Positions 1 through 6,019 of a stretch of 12,572 nt of DNA are shown here, in pieces. The notes below the pieces were generated by a model, which had not been told where the DNA came from, did not search any database, and was given only the letters and a program-made list of their open reading frames with translations. Made by a program: the position numbers and the translations under genes. The stretch lies in contig CAMWLH010000027.1 in assembly GCA_947175045.1 (NCBI GenBank), forward strand, positions 1 through 12,572. The letters run 5' to 3'. The number at the start of each line of letters is the position of its first letter. Position 1 is the first letter of the stretch. This stretch comes from an uncultured Clostridia bacterium (lineage in GTDB: Bacteria; Bacillota; Clostridia; Oscillospirales; Ruminococcaceae).

Positions 1-74
1 ACTATAAGCCCATGAACACGGGGGATTTTGAAAATCTTATCGCTCAGAAAACGGAAAAGAAAGAAAACGCATAA
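1..74 (+). CDS. 3' end of an unidentified gene (partial)
   Basis: One reading frame enters from the left edge and ends at TAA (72-74), reading YKPMNTGDFENLIAQKTEKKENA, a lysine/glutamate-rich hydrophilic tail typical of a protein C-terminus. A strong hairpin follows the stop codon by 5 nt, which supports a real gene end. Only 23 codons are visible, so the function cannot be told. The gene converges on the minus-strand ABC ATPase gene. Confidence 0.55.
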   Translation, partial: YKPMNTGDFENLIAQKTEKKENA

Positions 75-79
75 TGATC

Positions 80-113
80 GCCGCGCACAGCTGGGCTGTG
101 CGCGGCATTATTT
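80..113 (+). terminator. Rho-independent terminator between convergent genes
   Basis: A perfect 12-bp GC-rich stem (80-91 with 95-106) has a TGG loop and is followed by the moderately T-rich ATTATTT. It lies 5 nt after the stop of the partial + gene and just past the stop of the minus-strand ATPase gene, so it may serve both directions. The T tract is better on the + side. Confidence 0.75.
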
Positions 114-678
114 ATAATTCTATGGTTTCGTCTGCCATAAACTCGCATTCGCCGCGGTCGTGAGTGACCATGACGACCGTTTTCCCGCGGGTATTTTCCT
201 TGCAGTACTCCATAACCGAGCGCTTTGTACCCTCGTCGAGACCCTTGAACGGCTCGTCCAGGAACAGCGCGTCATACTCTGCCAGCAGCGCTCTGAGCAA
301 TGCGGCGCGGCGCTTCATTCCACCGCTGAGCTCTCTTACCGCCTTATCCTCGCAGCCCGCCAGACCCGTTTTCTCAAGCTCCGCGGCTATCTCCCTGCGG
401 GAATACCTCTTGCCCGTGACAAGCCGTATATTTGCCGACACCGTGAGATTTTCGCACAGCCTGTTCTCCTGAAACACCGCGCTTATGCGCTCGGGACGCG
501 TTACCCTGCCGCTGTCGGGGGCAAGTATCCCCATAAGCACCGACAGCAGCGTTGACTTTCCGCAGCCCGATGCTCCCATCACCGCCGTTACGCTCCCCTC
601 GCGGAAAACGTGCGAGAAGCCATTCAGCACCTCATTGTTCCCGAATGCTTTGCATATATCAGACGCTACTATATCCAT
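112..678 (-). CDS. ABC transporter ATP-binding protein, nitrate/sulfonate/taurine type
   Basis: Cytoplasmic ATPase that would power the importer formed with the two upstream genes. The 188-residue protein shows Walker A GASGCGKST (35-43), the Q-loop glutamine at 70 in VFQEN, the signature ELSGG (116-120), Walker B DALFLDEP with the catalytic glutamate at 142, and the switch histidine at 173 in VTHD. It resembles SsuB/TauB-type subunits but is short for them (they are usually about 250 residues), lacking a C-terminal extension. I chose the ATG at 678, 7 nt after the permease stop and preceded by a GAGAG-type Shine-Dalgarno inside the permease end. A GTG at 702 would add eight residues inside the permease gene. 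It is the third gene of the operon; the substrate is unknown. Confidence 0.9.
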   Translation of the reverse strand: MDIVASDICKAFGNNEVLNGFSHVFREGSVTAVMGASGCGKSTLLSVLMGILAPDSGRVTRPERISAVFQENRLCENLTVSANIRLVTGKRYSRREIAAELEKTGLAGCEDKAVRELSGGMKRRAALLRALLAEYDALFLDEPFKGLDEGTKRSVMEYCKENTRGKTVVMVTHDRGECEFMADETIEL

Positions 679-685
679 ACCACTC

Positions 686-1432
686 TCACATTCTCTCAAC
701 ACGTTTTACCATCAGCTTTACAAGCGCCGTGAATATACCCTCGCACAGGCGGCTTACCAAAATTATAACCAGCGTCCATGCGAACAAATCGGCTGTCTCC
801 AGGTAGATTTTCGCCATATACAGCCGCTCGCCTATCGATCCGTCGGGAATACCTATGACCTCCGCCGCCACGCCAGACTTCCAGCACATTCCTATCGCCA
901 GACCCGACGCGGAGCGGAAATAGGGCAGAAGCTGCGACAGATAAACTCCCACGAAACGCCGCCACGGAGGAATATGAAAAATCTCCGCCATAGTTTTCAG
1001 CTTGGGGTCGAGGTTGTCAAGACCCTCCAGCATATTCGTATACACTATCGGCACGCATATCAGAAACGACACCAGCACCGACAGGTTTTTCGAGCTGACC
1101 CATATCAGTGCCAGTATCGTAAACGACGCCACGGGAATAGATTTCAGCACCGAAACAAGCGGCGCGAAAAGCTGCCTTACCGCCGAAAACTTACCCGAGA
1201 GCAGCGCCAGCCCCGTTCCCGCCGCAAGCCCCATGGCAAAACCCAGAAGTATCTTACCCGCCGAGCAGGCTATGCTGCTCCAGAAATCGATGCTAGGAAC
1301 AAGCTCCGCCAACCGCTTGACCACCGCGACGGGCGTTACAAGCAGTATCTTCTGATTCAGCGCCATTGCACCAAGCTGCCATACCGTCAGCCAGAAAAGC
1401 ACACATAATGCGGTAATAACACGCTTTTTCAT
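686..1432 (-). CDS. ABC transporter permease, SsuC/TauC-like
   Basis: Integral membrane subunit of the importer, of the binding-protein-dependent transport permease family (248 residues, usual length for SsuC/TauC). Hydrophobic segments lie at about 5-24, 57-79, 86-112, 115-134, 174-195 and 215-238. The cytoplasmic coupling (EAA-type) loop is visible at about 149-185, around AEIFHIPPWRRF and the later LPYFRSASGLAIG. The ATG at 1432 is preceded by GGGGAG seven bases upstream. The ATPase gene follows after 7 nt, so these two are translationally close. A terminator-like hairpin separates this gene from the binding-protein gene upstream, so it is probably made in lower amounts than the binding protein. 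Confidence 0.9.
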   Translation of the reverse strand: MKKRVITALCVLFWLTVWQLGAMALNQKILLVTPVAVVKRLAELVPSIDFWSSIACSAGKILLGFAMGLAAGTGLALLSGKFSAVRQLFAPLVSVLKSIPVASFTILALIWVSSKNLSVLVSFLICVPIVYTNMLEGLDNLDPKLKTMAEIFHIPPWRRFVGVYLSQLLPYFRSASGLAIGMCWKSGVAAEVIGIPDGSIGERLYMAKIYLETADLFAWTLVIILVSRLCEGIFTALVKLMVKRVERM

Positions 1433-1465
1433 GTCCCCGCTCCCCGTTCATCAGATGTGGTTTTG

Positions 1466-1492
1466 AAAAAGGCGGCAAACAGCTTTGCCGCC
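1466..1492 (-). terminator. Intra-operon terminator/attenuator between binding protein and permease genes
   Basis: On the minus strand a 9-bp perfect stem (GGCGGCAAA with TTTGCCGCC, loop GCTG) is followed directly by TTTTTC. It starts about 10 nt after the stop codon of the binding-protein gene and lies 33 nt before the permease start. Known operons use such partial terminators to keep the abundant binding protein above the membrane parts; that role is inferred here. Confidence 0.75.
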
Positions 1493-1501
1493 CGAAAAAA
1501 A

Positions 1502-2629
1502 TCAACCCGGAAACTCGTAAGCGTAATAGAAGCTGTCCGCGGGAACCGCTCCGCCTACCGCCTGCGGATTCTGCTCAAAAAGCACGTTAAGATAACCCGA
1601 GAGCTTATCCTTCATCTCCTCGCCCGTTATGCATACGATATTGCACTTGGGGATAGCCTTTTCCGCTACCGCCGAATTTATGATACCGTATTTCTCCACA
1701 AGCTGTGCCGCCTCGGCAACATTGTTGTTGACAAAATCAACGGAAGCCATATAATCCGACAGGAAGCGGTTTACCGCCTCGGGATACTGCTCCGCAAATT
1801 CTGTGCGGACTATTACCGCACCCGTGATAAGCGAGCTCCCGTTATCCAACTTGTCCCACTCCTCGTTGAGGTCTACCACTACGTTTATACCCTCGCTCTG
1901 GCTCTGTGCCACGGTCGCAAAGGGCTGCGGGAGCATTGCCACGCCGTCCTCGTCAGCCGCCAGCGCCGCCACGCACTCCGCGTGCTCGCTCTTCCACTCG
2001 ATATTAACGTCGCTTTCGGGGTCTATCCCGTTTTCCTGTAAGAGATAATTCAGCGCGTACTCGGGGGTAGAGCCCTTGCCCGCAGAATATATGGTCTTTC
2101 CCCTGAGGTCGGAAATTTCCGCGACGGTATTGCCGTTTTCGCAGAGGTAGAGCACCCCGAGAGTGTTCACCGCCAGCGCCTGAACACCGCCCTCCGTCTT
2201 TTGCGAGAGCACCGCTCCCAGGTTCGCGGGAACGCAGCATATATCCACATTCCCCTGCACTATCATCGGCGAGAGCTCGTCGGGCGCGGCTGCTATGGTG
2301 AAATCGTAATACAGGTCGCCCGTTTCGTCGTCCTCCATCAGCTTGGTCATTCCCATAGCGGTGGGACCGCTCAGCGCCGCTACCCTTACGGTATCGGGAG
2401 CTGCCATGGGCGGCTCGCCGCTCTCGGGAGCGCTTGCCTCGGAGGTGGAGTCGGCTTGCTCGGTGTCGGCAGGCTCCGCGGTATTTTCGGGAGCGCTGTC
2501 GGAGCTGTCTGACGCGGGCTCCGAAACGGAATTATCCGAGCTGCCCGAGGTCGTGTCCGCACAGCCCGTCAGAAGTCCCGCGCAAAGCAGCGCCGCGATA
2601 AGTGATCTTGCGTTTTGTTTAATTGACAT
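1502..2629 (-). CDS. ABC transporter substrate-binding lipoprotein, TauA/NrtA-like
   Basis: Extracytoplasmic solute receptor of the importer (375 residues). The N-terminus has a lipoprotein signal peptide ending in the lipobox LLTGC with the lipidated cysteine at 23. A serine/glutamate/alanine-rich linker of about 50 residues follows, then the binding fold beginning near VRVAALSGPTAMGM. The segments IVQGNVDICCVPANLGA and LRGKTIYSAGKGSTPEYAL are typical of the NMT1/TauA-like family, where they line the ligand cleft. The ligand (sulfonate, nitrate, thiamine precursor, guanidine-like or other) cannot be assigned. I chose the ATG at 2629 because AAAGGAT sits eight bases upstream; a TTG at 2653 has no good site. 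It is the first gene of the operon, behind a long leader with its own terminator. Confidence 0.9.
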   Translation of the reverse strand: MSIKQNARSLIAALLCAGLLTGCADTTSGSSDNSVSEPASDSSDSAPENTAEPADTEQADSTSEASAPESGEPPMAAPDTVRVAALSGPTAMGMTKLMEDDETGDLYYDFTIAAAPDELSPMIVQGNVDICCVPANLGAVLSQKTEGGVQALAVNTLGVLYLCENGNTVAEISDLRGKTIYSAGKGSTPEYALNYLLQENGIDPESDVNIEWKSEHAECVAALAADEDGVAMLPQPFATVAQSQSEGINVVVDLNEEWDKLDNGSSLITGAVIVRTEFAEQYPEAVNRFLSDYMASVDFVNNNVAEAAQLVEKYGIINSAVAEKAIPKCNIVCITGEEMKDKLSGYLNVLFEQNPQAVGGAVPADSFYYAYEFPG

Positions 2630-2888
2630 TTCTCTATCCTTTCTTACAAGCAAATTCTCGCACCGCGAAATTTGCAGACCATATACCGCGCCGTATAAAA
2701 AAGCGCCCTTTAAGGCGCAGAAACTGTCATTCCGCCGTGCACTGCCCGTCGGATTTCCGTGCCTTTCGCCTTAATTACTTTCGGCGTCAGTATAAGAGAT
2801 TTTCGGCAAACGCCCATTCCGTCGGGAAAGCTCTTTCTCCCTTCGGTCTGAGATTATTTTGCCGTTCTTTTGAGGAAATATTTCCTTT
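2630..2888 (-). promoter_or_regulatory. Long 5' leader of the ABC operon, candidate riboswitch or attenuator
   Basis: About 255 nt separate the predicted transcription start (near 2888) from the first gene. The leader holds a 6-bp hairpin (GGGAGA with TTTCCC around 2835), a segment TTAAGGCG (2774 to 2767), a factor-independent terminator (2718-2697), and a 10-bp hairpin at 2674-2651 just before the ribosome binding site. TTAAGGCG is fully complementary to CGCCTTAA (2717-2710), the 5' arm of the terminator, so an antiterminator pairing is possible. CGCC at 2786-2783 could in turn hold the same GGCG. This is riboswitch-like architecture. I compared it from memory with T-box, FMN, cobalamin, TPP, SAM, THF and guanidine-I motifs and found no convincing match. 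Confidence 0.5.
2697..2718 (-). terminator. Leader terminator upstream of the binding-protein gene
   Basis: On the minus strand GCGCCTTAAAGGGCGC forms a 5-bp GC stem plus one T-G pair with a TAAA loop, followed by six T residues. It lies about 68 nt before the start codon and 170 nt after the predicted transcription start, so it would stop transcription before the ABC genes unless its 5' arm is captured by the upstream TTAAGGCG. Confidence 0.65.
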
Positions 2889-2894
2889 GTCAAT

Positions 2895-2923
2895 ATTATA
2901 CTATATCGGGTTTGATTTGTCAA
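2895..2923 (-). promoter_or_regulatory. Consensus sigma-A promoter for the ABC operon
   Basis: On the minus strand TTGACA (2923-2918), a 17-bp spacer and TATAAT (2900-2895) match the vegetative consensus perfectly. Transcription should begin near 2888. The -35 box lies only 13 bp from the -35 box of the divergent plus-strand promoter. Confidence 0.85.
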
Positions 2924-2936
2924 GTACAAAAAACGG

Positions 2937-2965
2937 TTGACATTCGGGAGAAATTTATATATAAT
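2937..2965 (+). promoter_or_regulatory. Consensus sigma-A promoter for the secreted-protein gene
   Basis: TTGACA (2937-2942), 17 bp, TATAAT (2960-2965). A perfect vegetative promoter 72 nt before the ATG at 3037. Confidence 0.85.
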
Positions 2966-3036
2966 AAAGATAATTCAGATTGGCTGATATAAGTTATAAT
3001 AACCGACAGACGTTTTTACATCTAAGGAGGATAATC

Positions 3037-4230
3037 ATGAAAATTTCTTTCAAAATCCCTGCAATCGCAACGCTGAGCGGGTTGGTTCTGTGCGCGGGAG
3101 TGCTTTCCGCGGGCGGAGTGGCTTCCGCGGATAAAGCGGCGGTTGGCGCGCTTCCCGAAAACGACAAGTCCATTGAACAGAGTGTGGGAGTTGTCAAGGA
3201 CATTTTGCCATCATGGAATTGCTATAAGTACATTGAATATCCCGTAATTTTGACGGAATACCCCGAAAAGCTGCTCCCATATATTGAAGAGCTGGGGCGT
3301 ATCAACGCGGAGCTTAACAGGGATTATGAGATATGCAGAGCTTTCCCGAACGATGAAGAAGAGGAATATATGATAAAATTTATCACCTCAATGAGCATTG
3401 AGGAATTCCGTGACTTCGTATATGAGGGTTATGAGGAAGAACTGGAGTACTCCGATTGGCTTAACGAAAACACTGACGTTCACTATTATTCCGATATATC
3501 GACCAAGGATAGCGGAACAGTGGGAGTTATTGAGTATAAGGGCTTTAACGGCGTTATAAAGCATGGCGGTGGGTTCTGGTACTTCGAGGGCAATAATACG
3601 GGTGATAACGCGTCAGACGAAGATACCTCCGAGCCCGACACACATTATTATCCCGACGACAGCGACGGAACTATTGCCCATAGTGAGCACGAGTACGGTG
3701 TCGACGAGCCTCACGATTTTACAGAAAATTCCACTGTTGGGAACGCGGGCGTTTACCGCGGCGACGGTTGGGTTTATCCCTGCGATTACGCCGATGACAT
3801 GGCATCGGATATCAGCGAAATCGTCATAGATTACGTCCCTAATGCCGATGACATGACATATGTCAGAGAAGTCAAACGGAATTACGATGAACAAAAGACA
3901 AAATATGGACAAATGCTCCCGACCGATTATACAGATATACCGCAGGAAATGACATATGGCATTGTGACGGATATAGACGGTTTGATGGTTAGCCATATGA
4001 AATATGTCAGCTCTAACGGAAAAACGGAGATTTATACCGACCGCGAGGGAGAAAAAGTCGCAACACTTGATTATATTGATACGCAAAACGCAGAAATCGT
4101 TTTTGAAAACGGTTCTATTGCGTCTGAGGAAGATCTGATATCGGGAACCGCCGTGCTTGTTGAGTATGATATGATAAACGAAACTTACCCCGGAAATATG
4201 CACTGCACCCGAATTGTTATTCTTCAGTAG
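3037..4230 (+). CDS. Secreted acidic protein of unknown function
   Basis: 397 residues. The first 31 form a Sec signal peptide (basic start MKISFK, hydrophobic core, likely cleavage at ASA-DK). The mature part is rich in Asp, Glu and Tyr, with a low-complexity acidic stretch around residues 187-232. The last 80 or so residues begin GIVTDIDGLMV, contain a beta-rich segment ending AEIVFENG, and close with a VEYDMINETYPG motif and RIVIL. This pattern resembles small OB-fold-like domains of the DUF3221 type, but I only infer that. No catalytic motif was recognised. The start is fixed by AAGGAGG (3024-3030) six bases before ATG 3037. It is transcribed alone from its own consensus promoter and ends before tandem terminators. 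Confidence 0.85.
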   Translation: MKISFKIPAIATLSGLVLCAGVLSAGGVASADKAAVGALPENDKSIEQSVGVVKDILPSWNCYKYIEYPVILTEYPEKLLPYIEELGRINAELNRDYEICRAFPNDEEEEYMIKFITSMSIEEFRDFVYEGYEEELEYSDWLNENTDVHYYSDISTKDSGTVGVIEYKGFNGVIKHGGGFWYFEGNNTGDNASDEDTSEPDTHYYPDDSDGTIAHSEHEYGVDEPHDFTENSTVGNAGVYRGDGWVYPCDYADDMASDISEIVIDYVPNADDMTYVREVKRNYDEQKTKYGQMLPTDYTDIPQEMTYGIVTDIDGLMVSHMKYVSSNGKTEIYTDREGEKVATLDYIDTQNAEIVFENGSIASEEDLISGTAVLVEYDMINETYPGNMHCTRIVILQ

Positions 4231-4252
4231 TGAAGTTTCACACGGAAAGTAA

Positions 4253-4333
4253 ATTCAGCGTCGAAGTAAATTTACCGGCAAGCAGGAGGTTCTGGAGCTG
4301 CTTAAGGAAACCAGGGAGAAGAAAGAAAAGTAA
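4253..4333 (+). pseudogene. Orphan 3' coding tail, possible gene remnant
   Basis: After the secreted-protein stop, a frame without a start codon reads IQRRSKFTGKQEVLELLKET and then REKKEK before TAA (4331-4333). This looks like a helical, charged protein C-terminus, and a strong terminator follows 8 nt later, as after a real gene. An in-frame TAA at 4250-4252 blocks it upstream and there is no ribosome binding site. It may be the end of a gene whose body was deleted or replaced. It is short, so chance cannot be excluded. Confidence 0.3.
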
Positions 4334-4341
4334 TACGGCAA

Positions 4342-4374
4342 GGGCGCTCCGAAAACAGAGCGCCCCGATTTTTT
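4342..4374 (+). terminator. Rho-independent terminator 1 of a tandem pair
   Basis: Perfect 8-bp stem GGGCGCTC (4342-4349) with GAGCGCCC (4358-4365), 8-nt loop, then CGATTTTTT. It ends transcription coming from the secreted-protein gene. Confidence 0.85.
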
Positions 4375-4403
4375 GCCCCATGCGAAAGCGCGGGGCTGTT
4401 TTT
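4375..4403 (+). terminator. Rho-independent terminator 2 of a tandem pair
   Basis: GCCCC (4375-4379) pairs with GGGGC (4392-4396), and inside it GCG with CGC around an AAAG loop, with an AT bulge. TGTTTTTC follows. It starts directly after the first terminator and insulates the serC promoter. Confidence 0.7.
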
Positions 4404-4438
4404 CTTGCAAAAAAATGGCTTTGAAGCGCTTTACCCGC

Positions 4439-4467
4439 TTGACAGATTGGCAAAATTAGCTTATAAT
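4439..4467 (+). promoter_or_regulatory. Consensus promoter of the serine operon
   Basis: TTGACA (4439-4444), a 17-bp spacer and TATAAT (4462-4467). Transcription should start near 4474, leaving a leader of about 95 nt before serC. Confidence 0.85.
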
Positions 4468-4477
4468 ATAGATGTAT

Positions 4478-4518
4478 GTTGTGTCGGCAAGGGTCGGCAC
4501 CCAATAAATGCCGACAAC
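4478..4518 (+). promoter_or_regulatory. serC leader hairpin with two alternative 5' arms
   Basis: GTCGGCA occurs twice (4483-4489 and 4493-4499) and its complement TGCCGAC once (4509-4515). Either copy can pair; the outer one extends to GTT...AAC with a 2-nt bulge. No T run follows, so it is not a terminator. A role in regulation is speculative. Confidence 0.4.
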
Positions 4519-4568
4519 CGCTCGGAATGGTTCGCGCGGTATTGCGCATAATTTCAGGAGGAAAAAGA

Positions 4569-5648
4569 ATGAGAGTTTACAATTTCAGCGCGGGCCCCGC
4601 TGTTCTGCCCGAGGAAGTACTTAAAGAGGCGGCAGATGAAATGCTGGATTACAACGGCACGGGTATGTCAGTCATGGAGATGTCCCACCGTTCAAAGGCA
4701 TATGACGAGATAATCAAGACCGCGGAACAGGATATCAGAGATCTGATGAACATTCCCGACAACTACAAGGTTCTGTTTTTGCAGGGCGGAGCTTCTCAGC
4801 AGTTCGCGGCTGTGCCGATGAATCTGATGAAGAACAAGAAGGCCGCGTATATCATCACGGGTCAGTGGGCTAAGAAGGCTTATCAGGAGGCACAGATATA
4901 CGGCGAAGCTGTCGCGGTGGCTTCCTCCGCGGACAAGACCTTCTCCTATATCCCCGACTGCTCGAACCTGGATATCCCCGAGGACGCGGACTATGTATAT
5001 ATCTGCGAGAACAACACCATCTACGGCACAAAATTCAAGAATCTTCCCGACACCAAGGGTCATATTCTCGTGGCGGACGTTTCCTCCTGCTTTTTGTCCG
5101 AGCCTGTTGACGTAACCAAGTACGGCGTTATCTACGGCGGCGTTCAGAAGAATGTAGGTCCCGCGGGTGTTGTTATCGCTATTATCCGCGAGGATTTGAT
5201 AACCGACGATGTTCTCCCCGGCACTCCCACCATGCTTAAGTGGAAGACACAAGCGGACAACGATTCGCTTTACAATACCCCTCCCTGCTACGGTATCTAT
5301 ATCTGCGGAAAAGTGTTCAAGTGGATAAAGAAGATGGGCGGTCTGGAGGCTATGAAGGCTCATAACGAGAAGAAAGCCAAGATACTGTATGATTTCCTGG
5401 ATTCCAGCAAGCTGTTCAAGGGTACGGTAGCTCCCGAGGATCGCTCGCTGATGAACGTGCCCTTTGTTACGGGCAACGAGGAGCTTGACGCAAAGTTTGT
5501 CAAGGAGGCAAAGGCGGCGGGCTTCGAGAACCTCAAGGGTCACAGAACTGTCGGCGGCATGAGAGCGTCCATCTACAACGCTATGCCTATCGAGGGCGTT
5601 GAAAAGCTGGTAGCTTTCATGAAGAAGTTTGAGGAAGAGAACGGCTGA
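4569..5648 (+). CDS. serC: Phosphoserine aminotransferase SerC
   Basis: PLP-dependent cytoplasmic enzyme converting 3-phosphohydroxypyruvate and glutamate to phosphoserine and 2-oxoglutarate, the second step of serine biosynthesis. At 359 residues it has the usual family length (about 360). It starts with the hallmark MRVYNFSAGPAVLP. Visible features are the SHRS segment (39-42), the PLP phosphate-binding GGAS (73-76), Trp100, Asp170, and the PLP Schiff-base lysine 194 in GGVQKNVGPAG. The C-terminal GHRTVGGMRASIYNA is also typical. The start at 4569 is fixed by AGGAGG (4556-4561) seven bases upstream. It is the first gene after a consensus promoter, followed 17 nt later by a DUF6440 gene and then serA, so the pathway step order supports the call. 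Confidence 0.97.
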   Translation: MRVYNFSAGPAVLPEEVLKEAADEMLDYNGTGMSVMEMSHRSKAYDEIIKTAEQDIRDLMNIPDNYKVLFLQGGASQQFAAVPMNLMKNKKAAYIITGQWAKKAYQEAQIYGEAVAVASSADKTFSYIPDCSNLDIPEDADYVYICENNTIYGTKFKNLPDTKGHILVADVSSCFLSEPVDVTKYGVIYGGVQKNVGPAGVVIAIIREDLITDDVLPGTPTMLKWKTQADNDSLYNTPPCYGIYICGKVFKWIKKMGGLEAMKAHNEKKAKILYDFLDSSKLFKGTVAPEDRSLMNVPFVTGNEELDAKFVKEAKAAGFENLKGHRTVGGMRASIYNAMPIEGVEKLVAFMKKFEEENG

Positions 5649-5665
5649 TTTTTTAGGAGGTAATT

Positions 5666-5863
5666 ATGGCTAAGGTTGAAGACAGGTTTGTAAAGGTCTA
5701 TTCGCAGGGAAACGGGCTTACTTCCAGCCAGATAGACGTTTTTGTGGATAAGGTCACGGGCATAAATTATATGTTCTGTCAAGCCGGCTATGCGGGCGGT
5801 CTTACCCCGCTGCTCGACCCCGACGGAAAACCCGTTGTTACCATAGTTGACAAGAAAAATTAA
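5666..5863 (+). CDS. Small DUF6440-family protein
   Basis: 65-residue soluble protein with no signal peptide. The core VDKVTGINYMFCQAGYAGG followed by LTPLLDPDGKPVV fits the DUF6440 family of short Firmicutes proteins, whose function I do not know. AGGAGG (5655-5660) lies five bases before the ATG, and the gene starts 17 nt after serC, so it is translated efficiently as part of the serine operon. It contains one cysteine and a glycine/tyrosine-rich turn. Its place between two consecutive serine-pathway genes may hint at a link to this pathway, but the family is also found elsewhere, so this is weak. Confidence 0.85.
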   Translation: MAKVEDRFVKVYSQGNGLTSSQIDVFVDKVTGINYMFCQAGYAGGLTPLLDPDGKPVVTIVDKKN

Positions 5864-5907
5864 ACGCGCCGGGCCGGAAACCGACAGCCACGTTCCGCCC
5901 ACGCAGG

Positions 5908-5999
5908 AAAATTTTCGCAAGCCTCCGCGGAAACGGAGCGCAGCGGAGTTTCCACGGGGGCTTGCGCCGACTTGTTCGGCGCGGTGCGAAAATTTTTTT
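5908..5999 (+). repeat. Three-way-junction inverted-repeat element upstream of serA
   Basis: An outer perfect 12-bp stem (AAAATTTTCGCA 5908-5919 with TGCGAAAATTTT 5985-5996) encloses two hairpins. Hairpin A is 15 positions with one G-T pair and one mismatch (5920-5934 with 5948-5962, 13-nt loop). Hairpin B is 7 perfect base pairs (5964-5970 with 5976-5982, loop CTTGT). Seven T residues run from 5993 to 5999. It fills the DUF6440-serA gap and its end is 5 nt before the serA Shine-Dalgarno. It could be a dispersed palindromic repeat, a transcription attenuator for serA, or a structured RNA. No second copy is in this window. Confidence 0.7.
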
Positions 6000-6019
6000 G
6001 AAATAAGGAGATCAAAGAC

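Noticed and set aside
679..702. Upstream GTG start for the ATPase gene
   Set aside because: It would lie inside the permease gene and lacks a better ribosome binding site than the ATG at 678; the family alignment begins near MDIVASDICKAF.
485..1408. Plus-strand open frame of 307 codons
   Set aside because: Arginine/histidine-rich shadow antisense to the ABC permease and ATPase genes.
2720..2765. Possible T-box, cobalamin, FMN or guanidine-I motif in the ABC leader
   Set aside because: GGGCAGTGCACGGCGG only loosely resembles the T-box core, and GGAAATCC and CACGGCGG only loosely resemble parts of other classes; the remaining conserved blocks are missing.
4230..4424. Plus-strand frame of 64 codons starting at the secreted-protein stop
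   Set aside because: It runs through both tandem terminators, has no ribosome binding site and a composition unlike real proteins.
4692..5543. Minus-strand open frame of 283 codons
   Set aside because: Shadow of serC, whose identity and frame are certain.
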